DNA from: Luteimonas terricola
Lineage (GTDB): Bacteria > Pseudomonadota > Gammaproteobacteria > Xanthomonadales > Xanthomonadaceae
Assembly: GCF_004352845.1 (NCBI RefSeq)
Contig: NZ_SJRX01000008.1
Location: 62,001 to 126,000 of the forward strand
Direction: 5' to 3'
DNA: 64,000 nucleotides
A program made the translations under genes and the position numbers. Shown in pieces: positions 1 to 10,906 of the stretch. The notes beneath the pieces were generated by a model, which saw only the letters and a program-made list of their open reading frames with translations, was not told the origin of the DNA and did no database searches. Within the stretch, counting starts at the first letter, position 1, and each line of letters opens with the position of its first letter.

Positions 1-1041
1 TGCCGCAGCGAGCAGCCACTGCCCGACAGCGAGCGCCGCAAGATCGCCCTGTTCACCAACGTCTCCGAGAAGGCGGTGATCTCGGTGGTGGACCTGGACA
101 ACATCTACAAGATCCCGATGTGGCAGCACCTCCAGGGCCTGGACGCGATCGTGCTCGAGCGCCTGCGCCTGGAGGGCAAGGCCGCCGCGGTGGCGGATCT
201 CTCGGAATGGGAGGCGGTGGTCGACGCCACCGAGTATCCGATCGACGAGGTCACGATCGCCGTCGTCGGCAAGTACGTCGACCACAAGGACGCCTACAAG
301 TCGGTTGCCGAGGCCCTGCGCCACGGCGGCATCCGCCAGCGCACCCGCGTGAACCTGAAGTGGGTGGAATCGCAGGACGTCGAGCGCGACGGCGCCGCGG
401 AGGTGCTGGCCGGCGTCGACGGCGTGCTGGTACCGGGCGGCTTCGGCGACCGCGGCTTCGAAGGCAAGGTGCTGACCTCGCAGCATGCGCGCGAGGTCGG
501 CCTGCCGTACTTGGGCATCTGCTACGGCATGCAGGCCGCCGTGGTCGACGTGGCCCGCAACATGGCCGGGCTCGAGGGCGCCAACAGCACCGAGAACGAC
601 CGCAAGACCCCGCATCCGGTGATCGGCCTGATCACCGAGTGGCGCACCCAGGCCGGCGAAGTCCAGCGCCGCAGCGAAGAAAGCGACCTCGGCGGCACCA
701 TGCGCCTGGGCCTGCAGGAGCAGCGCCTGAAGCCGGGCACGAAGGCGCGCGCGATCTACGGCCAGGACGTCGTGGCCGAACGCCACCGCCACCGCTACGA
801 GTTCAACAACCGCTATCGCACCCAGCTGGAAGATGCCGGCCTGGTGATCAGCGCCAAGTCCATGGACGACCTGCTGGTCGAAATGGTGGAGCTGGCCGAC
901 CACCCCTGGTTCATCGCCTGCCAGGCGCATCCCGAGTTCCAGTCCACCCCGCGCGGCGGCCACCCCCTCTTCATCGGCTTCGTCCGCGCCGCGCGCGAGC
1001 GCAAGGCTGGCGGGAAGCTGTTGAAAGAAGCAACGGCATGA
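1..1041 (+). CDS. pyrG: CTP synthase, 3' part (glutamine amidotransferase half)
   Basis: The gene enters the window already open; the reading frame runs from base 1 with no start of its own. CTP synthase makes CTP from UTP using ammonia from glutamine. What is visible is the end of the synthase domain ([11 protein letters not shown]) followed by a class-I glutamine amidotransferase: the oxyanion motif VPGGFGDRG, the nucleophile elbow GICYGMQ with the catalytic Cys, and the His/Glu pair in CQAHPEF near the C-terminus. The 3' end abuts an inverted-repeat element that separates it from kdsA. The pyrG-kdsA-eno order is common in gammaproteobacteria. Identification is secure; only the N-terminal part is missing, because of the window edge. 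Confidence 0.97.
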   Translation, partial: CRSEQPLPDSERRKIALFTNVSEKAVISVVDLDNIYKIPMWQHLQGLDAIVLERLRLEGKAAAVADLSEWEAVVDATEYPIDEVTIAVVGKYVDHKDAYKSVAEALRHGGIRQRTRVNLKWVESQDVERDGAAEVLAGVDGVLVPGGFGDRGFEGKVLTSQHAREVGLPYLGICYGMQAAVVDVARNMAGLEGANSTENDRKTPHPVIGLITEWRTQAGEVQRRSEESDLGGTMRLGLQEQRLKPGTKARAIYGQDVVAERHRHRYEFNNRYRTQLEDAGLVISAKSMDDLLVEMVELADHPWFIACQAHPEFQSTPRGGHPLFIGFVRAARERKAGGKLLKEATA

Positions 1042-1050
1042 GCATTTTTA

Positions 1051-1187
1051 GCCACGGATTTACGCGGATTACGCGGATCAGGCTTCTGCTCTTCCCGATT
1101 GTTACGCAAGTAACCTAGCGTACGGTCTTGCAATGGCGGCAGGAAAGACCTTTACCTTATCCGCTTTTATCCGCGTAAATCCGTGGC
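1051..1187. repeat. inverted-repeat element 1 (pyrG-kdsA gap)
   Basis: A 137-bp element is bounded by a perfect 19-bp inverted repeat, 1051-1069 against 1169-1187. The arms are built from iterated GCGGAT modules (CCACGGATTTACGCGGAT). The right arm ends next to the kdsA ribosome-binding region, and the GTG at 1183 lies inside it. A related, longer element sits on the other side of kdsA at 2047-2230. No transposase is encoded within. It is probably a small non-autonomous or structured repeat; its nature is inferred from symmetry only. Confidence 0.85.
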
Positions 1188-1203
1188 AAAAAAAGGCTTC
1201 TCA

Positions 1204-2037
<834 letters not shown>

Positions 2038-2046
2038 AAAAAAGCG

Positions 2047-2230
2047 TTACCACGGATGACGCGGATTAGCGCGGATTTACGCGGATCAGGCCGAGGCGAG
2101 AAACGTGCGGAGCGCAGGCAGAAGAGAACGAAGAAGCAAACTGAAATAAAAAGAATGGGCGGGGCGTGCCCTTTGACCCATTCCAGATCTGATCCGCGTA
2201 AATCCGCGGCATCCGCGTCATCCGTGGTAA
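2047..2230. repeat. inverted-repeat element 2 (kdsA-eno gap)
   Basis: A 184-bp element has two nested perfect inverted repeats: 2047-2066 with 2211-2230 (20 bp, outer) and 2071-2089 with 2189-2207 (19 bp, inner). The modules are the same as in the element at 1051-1187 (CCACGGAT, GCGGATTTACGCGGAT, CGCGGATCAGG). The centre (about 2090-2188) is purine-rich on the plus strand up to about 2160 and has no convincing open reading frame. The two elements share their arms but not their centres. Confidence 0.85.
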
Positions 2231-3559
<1,329 letters not shown>

Positions 3560-3569
3560 CGGAACGGCC

Positions 3570-3902
3570 ATGCGCACGCTGCGGATCGTGCTGGTGGTGC
3601 TGGTCGCGCTGCTGGCGTGGCTGCAGTACCGGCTGTGGTTCGGCAGCGGCGGCAACCATGAGGTCGCCGCGCTGCAGGCCGAGGTCGAGCAGCAGGCGCG
3701 CCAGAACGACGGCCTGCGCGAGCGCAACGCCGCGCTGGCCGCCGAAGTCGCCGACCTCAAGTCCGGCGAGGCCGCGATCGAGGAGCGCGCGCGCGCGGAG
3801 CTGGGCATGATCAAGCCCGGCGAGACCTTCTACCGCGTGGTCGACCACGCGCCGCCGACGGCTCCGGCCGCGGCCGGCAATGACGAAGAGGAGACGCCAT
3901 GA
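3570..3902 (+). CDS. ftsB: cell division protein FtsB
   Basis: A 110-aa bitopic membrane protein of the septal FtsQLB complex. There is an N-terminal transmembrane helix (about residues 4-20, [19 protein letters not shown]) followed by a periplasmic coiled coil (about 30-75, with heptad-like Glu/Gln/Ala/Leu spacing) and the family's C-terminal [14 protein letters not shown] segment. It lies 10 bp after eno, and its stop overlaps the ispD start (ATGA), so it is likely co-transcribed with ispD. Length and context match FtsB of gammaproteobacteria. Confidence 0.93.
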   Translation: MRTLRIVLVVLVALLAWLQYRLWFGSGGNHEVAALQAEVEQQARQNDGLRERNAALAAEVADLKSGEAAIEERARAELGMIKPGETFYRVVDHAPPTAPAAAGNDEEETP

Positions 3903-4600
3903 CCTGGGTCGTGGTTCCGGCCGCCGGCCGTGGCACGCGCTTTGGCGGCGAGGTGCCCAAGCAGTACCTTGAGGTCGCCGGCGAGCCGCTGATCGCCCAC
4001 AGCCTGCGTGCGCTGTTCGCGCATCCCGGCGTCGAGGGCGCGGTGCTGGTGCTGGCCGATGGTGATTCCCGCTGGCCGGGCTGGAGCGACGGCAGCGGCC
4101 GACCGGTCATTGCCTGCACCGGCGGCGACACGCGCGCGGAATCGGTGCTGGCCGGGCTGGCCGCGCTGCCCGACAGCGTGCGCGCCGATGCCTTCGTGCT
4201 GGTGCACGATGCGGCGCGCCCCAACCTGCGTCCGGCCGACCTGGCGGCGCTGCTCGAACGTGGCCGCGAGGATCCGGTCGGCGCGATCCTCGCCAGCCCC
4301 GTGCGGGACACGCTCAAGCGTGCCGGCGACGACGGCGGCATCGACCGCACCGAGCCGCGCGATCGCCTGTGGCGCGCGCTGACGCCACAGCTGTTCCGTC
4401 GCCTGCAGCTGGGCCGCGCATTGGAATCCGCCGCCGCCGACGGCGTCGAAGTGACCGACGAAGCCATGGCCATGGAGCGCCAGGGCGCGCGCCCGCTGCT
4501 GGTCGAGGGCGCTGCGGACAACATCAAGGTCACGACCCCGGCCGACCTGGCCTATTTCGAATTCCTGCTCGCGCGGCGCGCGGCGGGGGAGGACGCATGA
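3899..4600 (+). CDS. ispD: 2-C-methyl-D-erythritol 4-phosphate cytidylyltransferase
   Basis: IspD transfers CMP from CTP to methylerythritol phosphate, the third step of the MEP isoprenoid pathway. The 233-aa protein begins with the nucleotidyltransferase signature [19 protein letters not shown], contains [11 protein letters not shown] around the catalytic region, and has TDEAMAMER and [10 protein letters not shown] near the C-terminus. Its start overlaps the ftsB stop by ATGA, and its stop overlaps the ispF start by ATGA, indicating translational coupling of ftsB-ispD-ispF. Consecutive MEP steps are encoded by ispD and ispF here; the IspE step between them is not in this window. Confidence 0.97.
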   Translation: MTWVVVPAAGRGTRFGGEVPKQYLEVAGEPLIAHSLRALFAHPGVEGAVLVLADGDSRWPGWSDGSGRPVIACTGGDTRAESVLAGLAALPDSVRADAFVLVHDAARPNLRPADLAALLERGREDPVGAILASPVRDTLKRAGDDGGIDRTEPRDRLWRALTPQLFRRLQLGRALESAAADGVEVTDEAMAMERQGARPLLVEGAADNIKVTTPADLAYFEFLLARRAAGEDA

Positions 4601-5076
4601 CCATCCGTATCGGCCACGGCTACGATGTCCACGCCTTCGGCGACGGCGACCATGTGATGCTCGGCGGCGTGCGCGTGCCGCACGGCCGCGGCCTGGTCGC
4701 GCACAGCGACGGCGACGTGATCCTGCATGCGCTGTGCGACGCCATTCTCGGCGCGCTGGCGCTGGGCGACATCGGCGTGCATTTCCCGCCGTCGGACGAG
4801 CGCTGGAAGGGCGCCGACAGCCGCGCACTGCTGCGCCACTGCGTGGTCCTCGCGGCGGAGCGCGGCTGGAAGGCCGGAAACGTCGATGCCACCGTGGTCT
4901 GCGAGCGGCCGAAGATCGGTCCGCACGCGCAGGCGATGCGCGAGGCGATCGCCGCCGACCTCGGCGTCGCGCTGGACGCGGTCAGCGTCAAGGCCACCAC
5001 CAGCGAGCGCCTGGGCTTCATCGGCCGCGAAGAGGGCATCGCCGCGCACGCGGTGTGCCTGCTCGTGGCGGCGTGA
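4597..5076 (+). CDS. ispF: 2-C-methyl-D-erythritol 2,4-cyclodiphosphate synthase
   Basis: IspF cyclises CDP-methylerythritol 2-phosphate with release of CMP, in the MEP pathway. The 159-aa protein has the metal-binding motif GYDVHAF (Asp and His ligands), the second His in [17 protein letters not shown], the [11 protein letters not shown] loop, and the C-terminal [20 protein letters not shown] signature. The start is the ATG overlapping the ispD stop; upstream sequence in this frame is an ispD shadow. Length fits the family (about 155-160 aa). Confidence 0.97.
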   Translation: MTIRIGHGYDVHAFGDGDHVMLGGVRVPHGRGLVAHSDGDVILHALCDAILGALALGDIGVHFPPSDERWKGADSRALLRHCVVLAAERGWKAGNVDATVVCERPKIGPHAQAMREAIAADLGVALDAVSVKATTSERLGFIGREEGIAAHAVCLLVAA

Positions 5077-5122
5077 GCGAAGCGACGCTGCCGCGCGCAC
5101 AGGCAGGCCGGCGCCGGTGAGC

Positions 5123-6169
5123 ATGGATCTTCCGCGCGCCCACGGCGCGCCGGTGCTGGGCGCGCGGATCCGGGTCGCGCCGGAAGACTTCGACGTCACC
5201 GAGATCACCGGCTTCGAAGCCAGCGGTGCCGGCGAGCACCTGCTGCTGACGATCGAGAAGCGCGGCATGAACACCGCCTTCGTCGCGCGCCTGCTTGCCG
5301 AGTGGGCCGGTGTGGATGAGCGCGCGGTCGGCTACGCAGGCCTCAAGGACCGCCACGCGGTGACACGGCAGCGTTTCAGCGTGCAGATGCCGGGACGGGA
5401 GGCGCCGGAGATCGCGACGCTCGAACGCGACGATCCCGCCACCGGGCAGGCGCTCCGCGTGCTCGACCACGCCCGGCATGTGCGCAAGCTGCCCCGCGGC
5501 GCGCTGGCCGGGAACCGCTTCGTGCTGGTGCTGCGCGATGTCGAAGGCGATGCCGCCACCATCGACGCGCGCCTGCAGGACATCGCCGCCCGCGGCGTTC
5601 CCAACTACTTCGGCGTGCAGCGCTTCGGGCGCGGCGGCGGCAACGTCGACAAGGCGCGGCGCATGTTCGACGGGATGCGGGTGCGCCGCGACGAGCGCGC
5701 GCTGCTGCTGTCGGCGGCGCGTTCGGCGCTGTTCAACCGCGTGCTCGCCGCGCGCGTGGAGTCGGGGCGCTGGGACCGCGGCCTGGCCGGCGAGGTGTGG
5801 GTGCTCGACGGCAGCCGCAGCGTGTTCGGACCCGAACCCTGGAGCGATGCGCTGGCGGCGCGGCTGGATGCCTTCGACATCCATCCCAGTGCGCCGCTGT
5901 GGGGACGGGGCCAACTGCGGAGCGAAGGCGAGGCGCGAGCCCTGGAACTGCTTGCGCTGGTCGATGGCGACAGTCTCGCGCTGCGTGCCGGGCTGGAGGC
6001 CGAGGGCCTGCGGCAGGAACGGCGCGCGACCCGGCTGCGGCCCGATGGCCTGGCCTGGCGCTGGCTGGCCGGAGACGTGCTGGAGCTCGGGTTCGGCCTG
6101 CCGCCCGGCACCTACGCCACCTCGGTCCTCGCGGAACTGGGTGCGGTCGACGATGCCGGCACCACCTGA
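5123..6169 (+). CDS. truD: tRNA pseudouridine(13) synthase TruD
   Basis: TruD isomerises uridine 13 of tRNA(Glu) to pseudouridine. The 348-aa protein contains the family motif [19 protein letters not shown] with the catalytic Asp, [19 protein letters not shown], and the C-terminal [20 protein letters not shown] segment. I chose ATG 5123 (MDLPRAHG); GTG 5117, two codons upstream, is an alternative. There are only about 45 bp between ispF and truD, so it probably belongs to the same transcript. The ispD-ispF-truD-surE-pcm order is widely conserved in gammaproteobacteria, although here two genes separate truD from surE. Confidence 0.93.
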   Translation: MDLPRAHGAPVLGARIRVAPEDFDVTEITGFEASGAGEHLLLTIEKRGMNTAFVARLLAEWAGVDERAVGYAGLKDRHAVTRQRFSVQMPGREAPEIATLERDDPATGQALRVLDHARHVRKLPRGALAGNRFVLVLRDVEGDAATIDARLQDIAARGVPNYFGVQRFGRGGGNVDKARRMFDGMRVRRDERALLLSAARSALFNRVLAARVESGRWDRGLAGEVWVLDGSRSVFGPEPWSDALAARLDAFDIHPSAPLWGRGQLRSEGEARALELLALVDGDSLALRAGLEAEGLRQERRATRLRPDGLAWRWLAGDVLELGFGLPPGTYATSVLAELGAVDDAGTT

Positions 6170-6277
6170 AGTGCCGCCTGTCGGAAAGCCCGCCGGGGCA
6201 CTGGCAAGGTGTCAGCGGCGGGTATAGAGGTGGTATGCGGGCCGCTGGTGGCGGCACGCAATCACGGAGGGCATCCC

Positions 6278-6535
6278 ATGAAAACCAGAACCCAGGCAGC
6301 CCTGATCGCAACCTCGGCCGTATTGCTCGCGGCCTGCGCCAGCGGCGGGGGCATGGCGTCGAAAGCAGCGCCGCAACCCTACCAGGCGCCGGACCATGTA
6401 GTGCAGGACGCCGAGTACGTGGCGATAGTGGAACGAGTGGCGCGCCGCCGCGGCGTGAGCGTGCGCTGGTTCAATCCGCCGACCAAGCGCGTCGGCGCCG
6501 ACAGCGACAGCGACGGCGGAGTCGAGGCCCAGTAG
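6278..6535 (+). CDS. small lipoprotein, unknown function
   Basis: An 85-aa protein has a classical lipoprotein signal peptide: basic MKTRTQ, a hydrophobic stretch, and a lipobox VLLAAC with the lipidated Cys at about residue 20. The mature part has no domain I recognise; it contains APDHVVQDAEYVAIVERVARRRGVSVRWFNPPTKRV-type sequence (shown in part) and an acidic Asp/Ser-rich tail. ATG 6278 is chosen because a CGGAGG site lies 8 bp upstream and the signal peptide begins there. It converges on the smr gene with one base between the stops. It is likely an outer-membrane or periplasmic lipoprotein; its role is unknown. Confidence 0.75.
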   Translation: MKTRTQAALIATSAVLLAACASGGGMASKAAPQPYQAPDHVVQDAEYVAIVERVARRRGVSVRWFNPPTKRVGADSDSDGGVEAQ

Positions 6536-6536
6536 C

Positions 6537-7088
6537 TCAGCGCCGGGCCAGCAGCACCAGCACCGCGCCGGTCCCGCCCTGGGTGGGCGGCGCGGAATGG
6601 AAGGCGAGCACGTCCGCGCGGTGGCGCAGGACGCGGTCGACCACGTTCTTCAGCACCGGCAGGCTGTCGGTGGAATTGATGCCCTTGCCGTGGACCACGC
6701 GCACGCAGCCGTGGCCGGCGTCGCGTGCCTCGGCGAGGAAACGGCGCAGCAGGGTTTCGGCGGTGCCCGCATCGGCGTGATGCAGGTCGAGTTCGTCCTG
6801 GGCGGCGTACAGCCCCTGTGCCAGGCGCCTGAATGTGCGTGGCGGCACCTGCTCGCGCCGGTGCGAGATCACGTCGCCGCGTTCGATCGCGAAGGCCTCG
6901 CCGCGGCCGAGGCGGAAGTCCTCGCGCGCCTGCGCTTCGTCGCGTTCGGCCATGCGTGCCCGTGGTCGCGGCCGGGGGCGCCCGGGTGGCGCGGGGGTCG
7001 CGGGCAATTCGCGCACCGGGCCGACCGCGGCGCGGAACAGCGCCGCGTCGTCATCCTCGTCGTCGTGTTTTCCGCCCGCTCCGACCAT
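6537..7088 (-). CDS. Smr/MutS2 C-terminal domain protein
   Basis: A 183-aa protein has a C-terminal Smr domain (about residues 95-180). The signatures are the LDLHHADAGTAETLL block (family LDLHG), the VRVVHGKGINS loop, and TGAVLVLLAR, equivalent to the G-rich C-terminal strand. Smr domains are nucleic-acid-binding and often have nicking endonuclease activity; stand-alone proteins of this size resemble SmrA/YdaL of enterobacteria. The N-terminal third is low-complexity, Pro/Arg-rich (PAPPGRPRPRPRARM) and probably disordered. It is divergent from surE (55 bp between starts) and convergent with the small lipoprotein gene. The physiological role is uncertain. Confidence 0.9.
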   Translation of the reverse strand: MVGAGGKHDDEDDDAALFRAAVGPVRELPATPAPPGRPRPRPRARMAERDEAQAREDFRLGRGEAFAIERGDVISHRREQVPPRTFRRLAQGLYAAQDELDLHHADAGTAETLLRRFLAEARDAGHGCVRVVHGKGINSTDSLPVLKNVVDRVLRHRADVLAFHSAPPTQGGTGAVLVLLARR

Positions 7089-7130
7089 GTTGCAAGCCTA
7101 GCGCGAGGGACCCCGGGCGTCGCGTTCCGT

Positions 7131-7136
7131 TATCAT
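7131..7136 (+). promoter_or_regulatory. candidate -10 box for surE, leaderless geometry
   Basis: A TATCAT hexamer ends 7 bases before the surE ATG (7144), so transcription initiating about 7 bases downstream would begin at or next to the A of the start codon. No Shine-Dalgarno sequence is visible between the hexamer and the ATG. The -35 region is not obvious. The leaderless interpretation is inference. Confidence 0.4.
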
Positions 7137-7143
7137 CGACGCA

Positions 7144-7929
7144 ATGAAAATCCTCGTTAGCAACGACGACGGCGTCGACGCCCCCGGCATCAGCGCGCTC
7201 GCCGAAGGCCTGCGTGCCGCCGGCCACGAGGTCACCGTCGTCGCCCCCGATCGCGACCGCTCCGGCGCCAGCAATTCCCTCACCCTCGACCTGCCGCTGC
7301 AGGCCGTGCAGCTGGACGCGTCCACCTGGCGCATCCACGGCACGCCGACCGACTGCGTCCACGTCGCCATCACCGGCCTGCTCGAGGACGACCCGGACAT
7401 CGTGGTTTCCGGGATCAACAACACCGCCAACCTTGGTGACGATGTCATCTACTCGGGCACCGTCGCCGCGGCGATGGAAGGCCGCTTCCTCGGCCTGCCC
7501 GCGGTGGCGGTCTCGCTGGTGACGCGCGACCACGTCGGCCTGCACTACGAATCCGCGGCGCGCGCGGCGGTCGAGATCGTCGCCCGCCTGAAGGCCGACC
7601 CGCTGCCGGCCGACACCATCCTCAACGTCAACGTGCCCGACCTGCCGTGGTCGGAGATCGAGGGCTTCGAAGTCACGCGCCTGGGCAACCGCCACCGCGC
7701 CGAGGCCTGCGTCCCGGCGCAGGACCCGCGGGGCCGCCATTTCTGGTGGATCGGCGGCGCCGGCGCCGAGCAGGACTCGGGTCCCGGCACCGACTTCCAC
7801 GCCGTGCGTACGAAGCACATCGCGATCACCCCCATCCAGGTCGACCTGACGCGTTACCAGGCGCTCGAGCAGGTCGCCGCCTGGGTCGGTGGCCTCGAAG
7901 AAGCCCTGCGCAACGGAGGCCAGGCATGA
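7144..7929 (+). CDS. surE: 5'/3'-nucleotidase SurE
   Basis: SurE is a divalent-metal-dependent nucleoside monophosphatase/exopolyphosphatase linked to stationary-phase survival. The 261-aa protein starts [16 protein letters not shown], with the metal-binding NDDG pair of Asp residues. It also has [51 protein letters not shown] (the conserved SGIN and YSGTVAAA blocks) and a C-terminal [10 protein letters not shown]. It overlaps pcm by ATGA, the usual surE-pcm coupling. No ribosome-binding site is seen, and a -10-like box sits just upstream. Confidence 0.97.
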   Translation: MKILVSNDDGVDAPGISALAEGLRAAGHEVTVVAPDRDRSGASNSLTLDLPLQAVQLDASTWRIHGTPTDCVHVAITGLLEDDPDIVVSGINNTANLGDDVIYSGTVAAAMEGRFLGLPAVAVSLVTRDHVGLHYESAARAAVEIVARLKADPLPADTILNVNVPDLPWSEIEGFEVTRLGNRHRAEACVPAQDPRGRHFWWIGGAGAEQDSGPGTDFHAVRTKHIAITPIQVDLTRYQALEQVAAWVGGLEEALRNGGQA

Positions 7930-8606
7930 CGCCGCGCCTGCGGCTGCAGCCCGAAGCGCTGGGCGTGGGCATGACATCGCAGCGCGTGCGCGATCGCCTG
8001 ATCGAGCGCCTGCGCGGCAACGGCATCACCGACGAGCGGGTGCTCAATGCCATCCGCGTCGTGCCGCGGCATCTGTTCATCGATGAGGCGCTGGCCACCC
8101 GCGCCTACGAGGACACCGCGCTGCCGATCGGCCACGGCCAGACCATCTCCCAGCCCTGGGTGGTGGCGAAGATGACCGAAGCCCTGTTCGACGGCGCGCA
8201 GCCCAGGCGCGTGCTCGAGGTCGGCACCGGTTCCGGCTACCAGGCCGCGATCCTCGGCGCGCTCGGGCTGGAGGTGTTCACGGTCGAACGCATCGGCGAC
8301 CTGCTGCGGGTGGCGCGCAAGCGCTTCCGTTCGCTCGGACTCAACGTGCGCAGCAAGCACGACGACGGCCGCGTCGGCTGGCCGGAAGAGGCGCCGTTCG
8401 ACGGCATCCTGGTCACCGCCGGCGCACCGGCGCTGGTCGATGCGCTGACCGCCCAGTTGGCTCCCGGCGGCGTGCTGGTGGCACCGGTGGGCGCCGGCGG
8501 CGGGCAGTCGCTGCTGCGCCTGCGCAAGGACGCCGAAGGCCACATCACGCAGGACACGCTGGCGAGCGTCGCCTTCGTGCCCCTACTTTCCGGACTCGTG
8601 GACTGA
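7926..8606 (+). CDS. pcm: protein-L-isoaspartate O-methyltransferase
   Basis: Pcm methylates L-isoaspartyl residues in damaged proteins using S-adenosylmethionine, starting their repair. The 226-aa protein has the pre-motif [31 protein letters not shown], the SAM-binding motif [15 protein letters not shown], and the C-terminal [12 protein letters not shown] and [12 protein letters not shown] segments. The start ATG 7926 overlaps the surE stop. It is followed after 4 bp by the ExoD-like gene, so surE-pcm-exoD-nlpD looks like one transcription unit. Confidence 0.96.
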   Translation: MTPRLRLQPEALGVGMTSQRVRDRLIERLRGNGITDERVLNAIRVVPRHLFIDEALATRAYEDTALPIGHGQTISQPWVVAKMTEALFDGAQPRRVLEVGTGSGYQAAILGALGLEVFTVERIGDLLRVARKRFRSLGLNVRSKHDDGRVGWPEEAPFDGILVTAGAPALVDALTAQLAPGGVLVAPVGAGGGQSLLRLRKDAEGHITQDTLASVAFVPLLSGLVD

Positions 8607-8610
8607 ACGC

Positions 8611-9264
8611 ATGACCATACCCGTGACACCCTCCGGCGGCGCCGGCGACGAATCCCTGCGCAGCCAGCTCGAGGGGATCGTCGAGCGCCTGCCAAGGGGG
8701 TCGATGAGCCTCGGCGAGCTGCTTGCCGTCATCGGCGACGAAGGCCTGCTGGTGCTGTCGATGCTGCTGACCCTGGTGTTCCTGATCCCGGTATCGATCC
8801 CGGGCGTGAGCACGGTGTTCGGCGCGGCGATCCTGCTGGTCGGGATCAGCCGCCTGTCCGGGCGGCCGCTGTGGATTCCGAAGAAGCTCGCCGAGCGACA
8901 GCTGCCCGCCGACCGCCTGCGCCCCGCGCTCACCGCCGGCATGTCCTGGGTGCACAGGCTCGAGCGCATCAGCCGTCCGCACCGCATGGCCGCGGCGGTC
9001 GACGGACGCGCGCAGCGGGTATTCAACGACCTCGCCTTCATCTTCGCCGCGCTGCTGCTGATGGCGCCGTTCGGATTCGTCCCGTTCAGCAATACCATCC
9101 CCGGAATCGCGCTGCTGCTTTACGCTGTCGGCTTCATCCAGCGCGATGGCGGTGCGGTGCTGCTCGGCCACCTCGCCACGATCGGCACCGTGATCTATTT
9201 CAGCGTGCTGATCGGCGGCGGCGGACTGGCCCTGCAGCATCTGTGGCAGCGCTTCGCGGGTTGA
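8611..9264 (+). CDS. ExoD family membrane protein
   Basis: A 217-aa integral membrane protein of the ExoD family (named after a rhizobial exopolysaccharide gene). It has the LRSQLEGIVERLPRGSMSLGELLAVIGDEG N-terminal module (seen in part), a central hydrophobic pair beginning LLVLSMLLTLVFLIPVSIPG, and C-terminal hydrophobic helices (LAFIFAALLLMAPFGFVPFSNTIPG and GTVIYFSVLIGGG regions). The repeated L.P.SIPG/F.P.SNTIPG pattern suggests an internal duplication. The biochemical function of the family is not established. It is tightly spaced after pcm and just before nlpD. Confidence 0.85.
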   Translation: MTIPVTPSGGAGDESLRSQLEGIVERLPRGSMSLGELLAVIGDEGLLVLSMLLTLVFLIPVSIPGVSTVFGAAILLVGISRLSGRPLWIPKKLAERQLPADRLRPALTAGMSWVHRLERISRPHRMAAAVDGRAQRVFNDLAFIFAALLLMAPFGFVPFSNTIPGIALLLYAVGFIQRDGGAVLLGHLATIGTVIYFSVLIGGGGLALQHLWQRFAG

Positions 9265-9302
9265 ACCCACACGCCATGCCCAGCCTGGAGGTCCCCTCGC
9301 GC

Positions 9303-10112
9303 ATGCTCCCGATCCGTCGCAACGCCCGCATCGCCCTGGTCCCCGCCGTCGCACTGATGCTGGCGCTTGCCGGCTGCGGCACGAGCAAGGTGGTCCGGGA
9401 GGGCGGATCTTCGACCCGTGCGTCGGCGCCGAAGCCGGGGCAGACGGTGGCCGTGCGCAAGGGCGACAACCTCTACCGGCTGGCGGTCAACAACGGCATC
9501 AGCCCGCTGGACCTGGCGATGTGGAACGGCATCCCGGCGCCATACACGATCTACCCGGGGCAGAGGCTGCGCCTGTACCCGTCATCGGGTTCCGGCGGCA
9601 GCACGCGCACGGCAGGCACGTCCCCCGCGGCCGGCGGGCGTTCCAGCGGCACCTCGCGTCCGGTGACCGACAGCCGAGGCAAGACCGTGCAGCCCACGCA
9701 GGCCCCGCCGCAGCCCACGGGGTCGGCGCCGGCGAGCAGCGCGGTGTCCTGGCGCTGGCCCGCAGACGGGCAACTGGTCAGCCGCTATGTCGAGGGCGAC
9801 CCCACGCGCCAGGGCGTCGGTGTCGCGGGTTCGGCCGGACAGGCGGTGCGCGCAGCCGGCGACGGCGTGGTCGTGTACTCGGGTTCCGGACTGGTCGGCT
9901 ACGGCGAACTGGTCATCATCAAGCACGACGAGCAGTGGCTGTCGGCCTATGGCCACAACCGCAAGCGCCTGGTAGGCGAGGGCGACCGCGTGCGCGTGGG
10001 CCAGCAGATCGCGGAAATGGGCCGCACCGGCGCCGACCGCGACATGCTGCACTTCGAGATCCGCTACAACGGCAAGCCGGTCGATCCGCTGCGCTACCTG
10101 CCGCGGCGCTGA
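9303..10112 (+). CDS. nlpD: LysM/M23-domain lipoprotein NlpD (amidase activator type)
   Basis: A 269-aa outer-membrane lipoprotein: signal peptide with lipobox LALAGC, a LysM peptidoglycan-binding domain (about residues 48-92, TVAVRKGDNLYRLAVNNG to YPGQRLRLYP), a Ser/Thr/Pro-rich linker, and a C-terminal LytM/M23 domain (about 150-265). The zinc-site residues are degenerate: GVGVAG replaces the HxGxD motif, and MLHFEIR lacks the first His of HxH. That matches NlpD/EnvC-type proteins, which activate amidases rather than cut peptidoglycan. I chose ATG 9303 because GGAGG lies about 11 bases upstream; ATG 9276 is an alternative without such a site. No rpoS follows it. Confidence 0.9.
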   Translation: MLPIRRNARIALVPAVALMLALAGCGTSKVVREGGSSTRASAPKPGQTVAVRKGDNLYRLAVNNGISPLDLAMWNGIPAPYTIYPGQRLRLYPSSGSGGSTRTAGTSPAAGGRSSGTSRPVTDSRGKTVQPTQAPPQPTGSAPASSAVSWRWPADGQLVSRYVEGDPTRQGVGVAGSAGQAVRAAGDGVVVYSGSGLVGYGELVIIKHDEQWLSAYGHNRKRLVGEGDRVRVGQQIAEMGRTGADRDMLHFEIRYNGKPVDPLRYLPRR

Positions 10113-10135
10113 GCGCGACGGCGAAGTCCGGACGC

Positions 10136-10513
10136 TCAGGCGTCGGAGAGGATGAAGCCGGCCACCACGCGCCGGCCTTCACTGGCCAGCACGTTGAAGG
10201 TTCGCGCCGCGGCGGCGTTGTTCATCGCTTCCAGGCCCACGCCGCGCGCCAGGCAGGCGGCAAGGGTGCGCGGCGGAGGGAATCCCTGCGCATCGCCGGT
10301 GCCGATCACCAGCACTTCGGGTTCGAGCGCGAGCAGGGGTTCGAGCTGTTCCGGCGTCAGCTCGGTGATGGGCGCGGCCGCCCAGTCCTCGACCAGGCGG
10401 TCGGGCGCGAGGATGAAGCTGGACCCGAGCTGGCGGTCGTTGACCAGGGCCGAGCTGCCGTCGGCGGCGCGCAGCACGTAGTCGTAATCCGGGCGCTCCT
10501 GGACGAGATCCAT
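10136..10513 (-). CDS. Mth938/Xcc1710-like domain protein
   Basis: A 125-aa protein of the Mth938/Xcc1710-like family (DUF498, related to mitochondrial NDUFAF3). Signatures are FILAPDRLVEDW, LLALEPEVLVIGTGDAQGFPPPRTLAACLARGVGLEAM (seen in part) and AAARTFNVLASEGRRVVAGFIL. Members are small alpha/beta proteins; in mitochondria the relative assists complex I assembly, but bacterial roles are unproven. It lies 17 bp downstream of yhbY on the same strand and convergent with nlpD. Confidence 0.88.
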   Translation of the reverse strand: MDLVQERPDYDYVLRAADGSSALVNDRQLGSSFILAPDRLVEDWAAAPITELTPEQLEPLLALEPEVLVIGTGDAQGFPPPRTLAACLARGVGLEAMNNAAAARTFNVLASEGRRVVAGFILSDA

Positions 10514-10530
10514 CGTGTGCCCTCCCGGAC

Positions 10531-10836
10531 TCAGCCTCGCGGCAGGATAATCTGGCGCTTCTCGCTGTTGGGCCGGTAGAGCACGGCCACGTGGCCGATG
10601 CGCTGCACCAGCACGGCGCCGCTGCGCTCGGCCAGCGCGCCCACCAGGGCGTCGCGCGCCTCGCGGTCGGCCGCGGCGACCTTCACCTTGATCAGTTCGT
10701 GGTGCTCCAGCGCGCCCTCGACCTCGGACACCAGGGTGTCGGTCAGGCCCTTGCCGCCGACCTGGAGCATCGCCTTGAGCCCGTGGGCCTGGCCGCGCAG
10801 GAAGCGGATCTGGGCGGCGGTTAGGTCGACGGTCAT
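10531..10836 (-). CDS. yhbY: ribosome assembly RNA-binding protein YhbY
   Basis: A 101-aa CRS1/YhbY (CRM) domain protein associated with 50S precursor assembly. The start [32 protein letters not shown] (seen in part) contains the family's R-A-H-x-L-x-P/A-M-x-Q-V-G-x-x-G-L pattern; [22 protein letters not shown] and [14 protein letters not shown] follow. It is divergent from rlmE with 70 bp between starts, the usual yhbY/rlmE-ftsH arrangement. The start ATG at 10836 is favoured over upstream extensions, which run into rlmE. Confidence 0.93.
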   Translation of the reverse strand: MTVDLTAAQIRFLRGQAHGLKAMLQVGGKGLTDTLVSEVEGALEHHELIKVKVAAADREARDALVGALAERSGAVLVQRIGHVAVLYRPNSEKRQIILPRG

Positions 10837-10906
10837 GTGGGCGGCAGTCAGGTGCGGAAGGCCACGCAGGGTATCATGGCGGCCCGCGTTGCTCCGTTCC
10901 CAGGCG

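Noticed and set aside
1183-1203. GTG start for kdsA seven codons upstream
   Set aside because: It lies inside the inverted-repeat arm, and the added residues MAKKGFS are not typical of KdsA; ATG 1204 gives the normal N-terminus.
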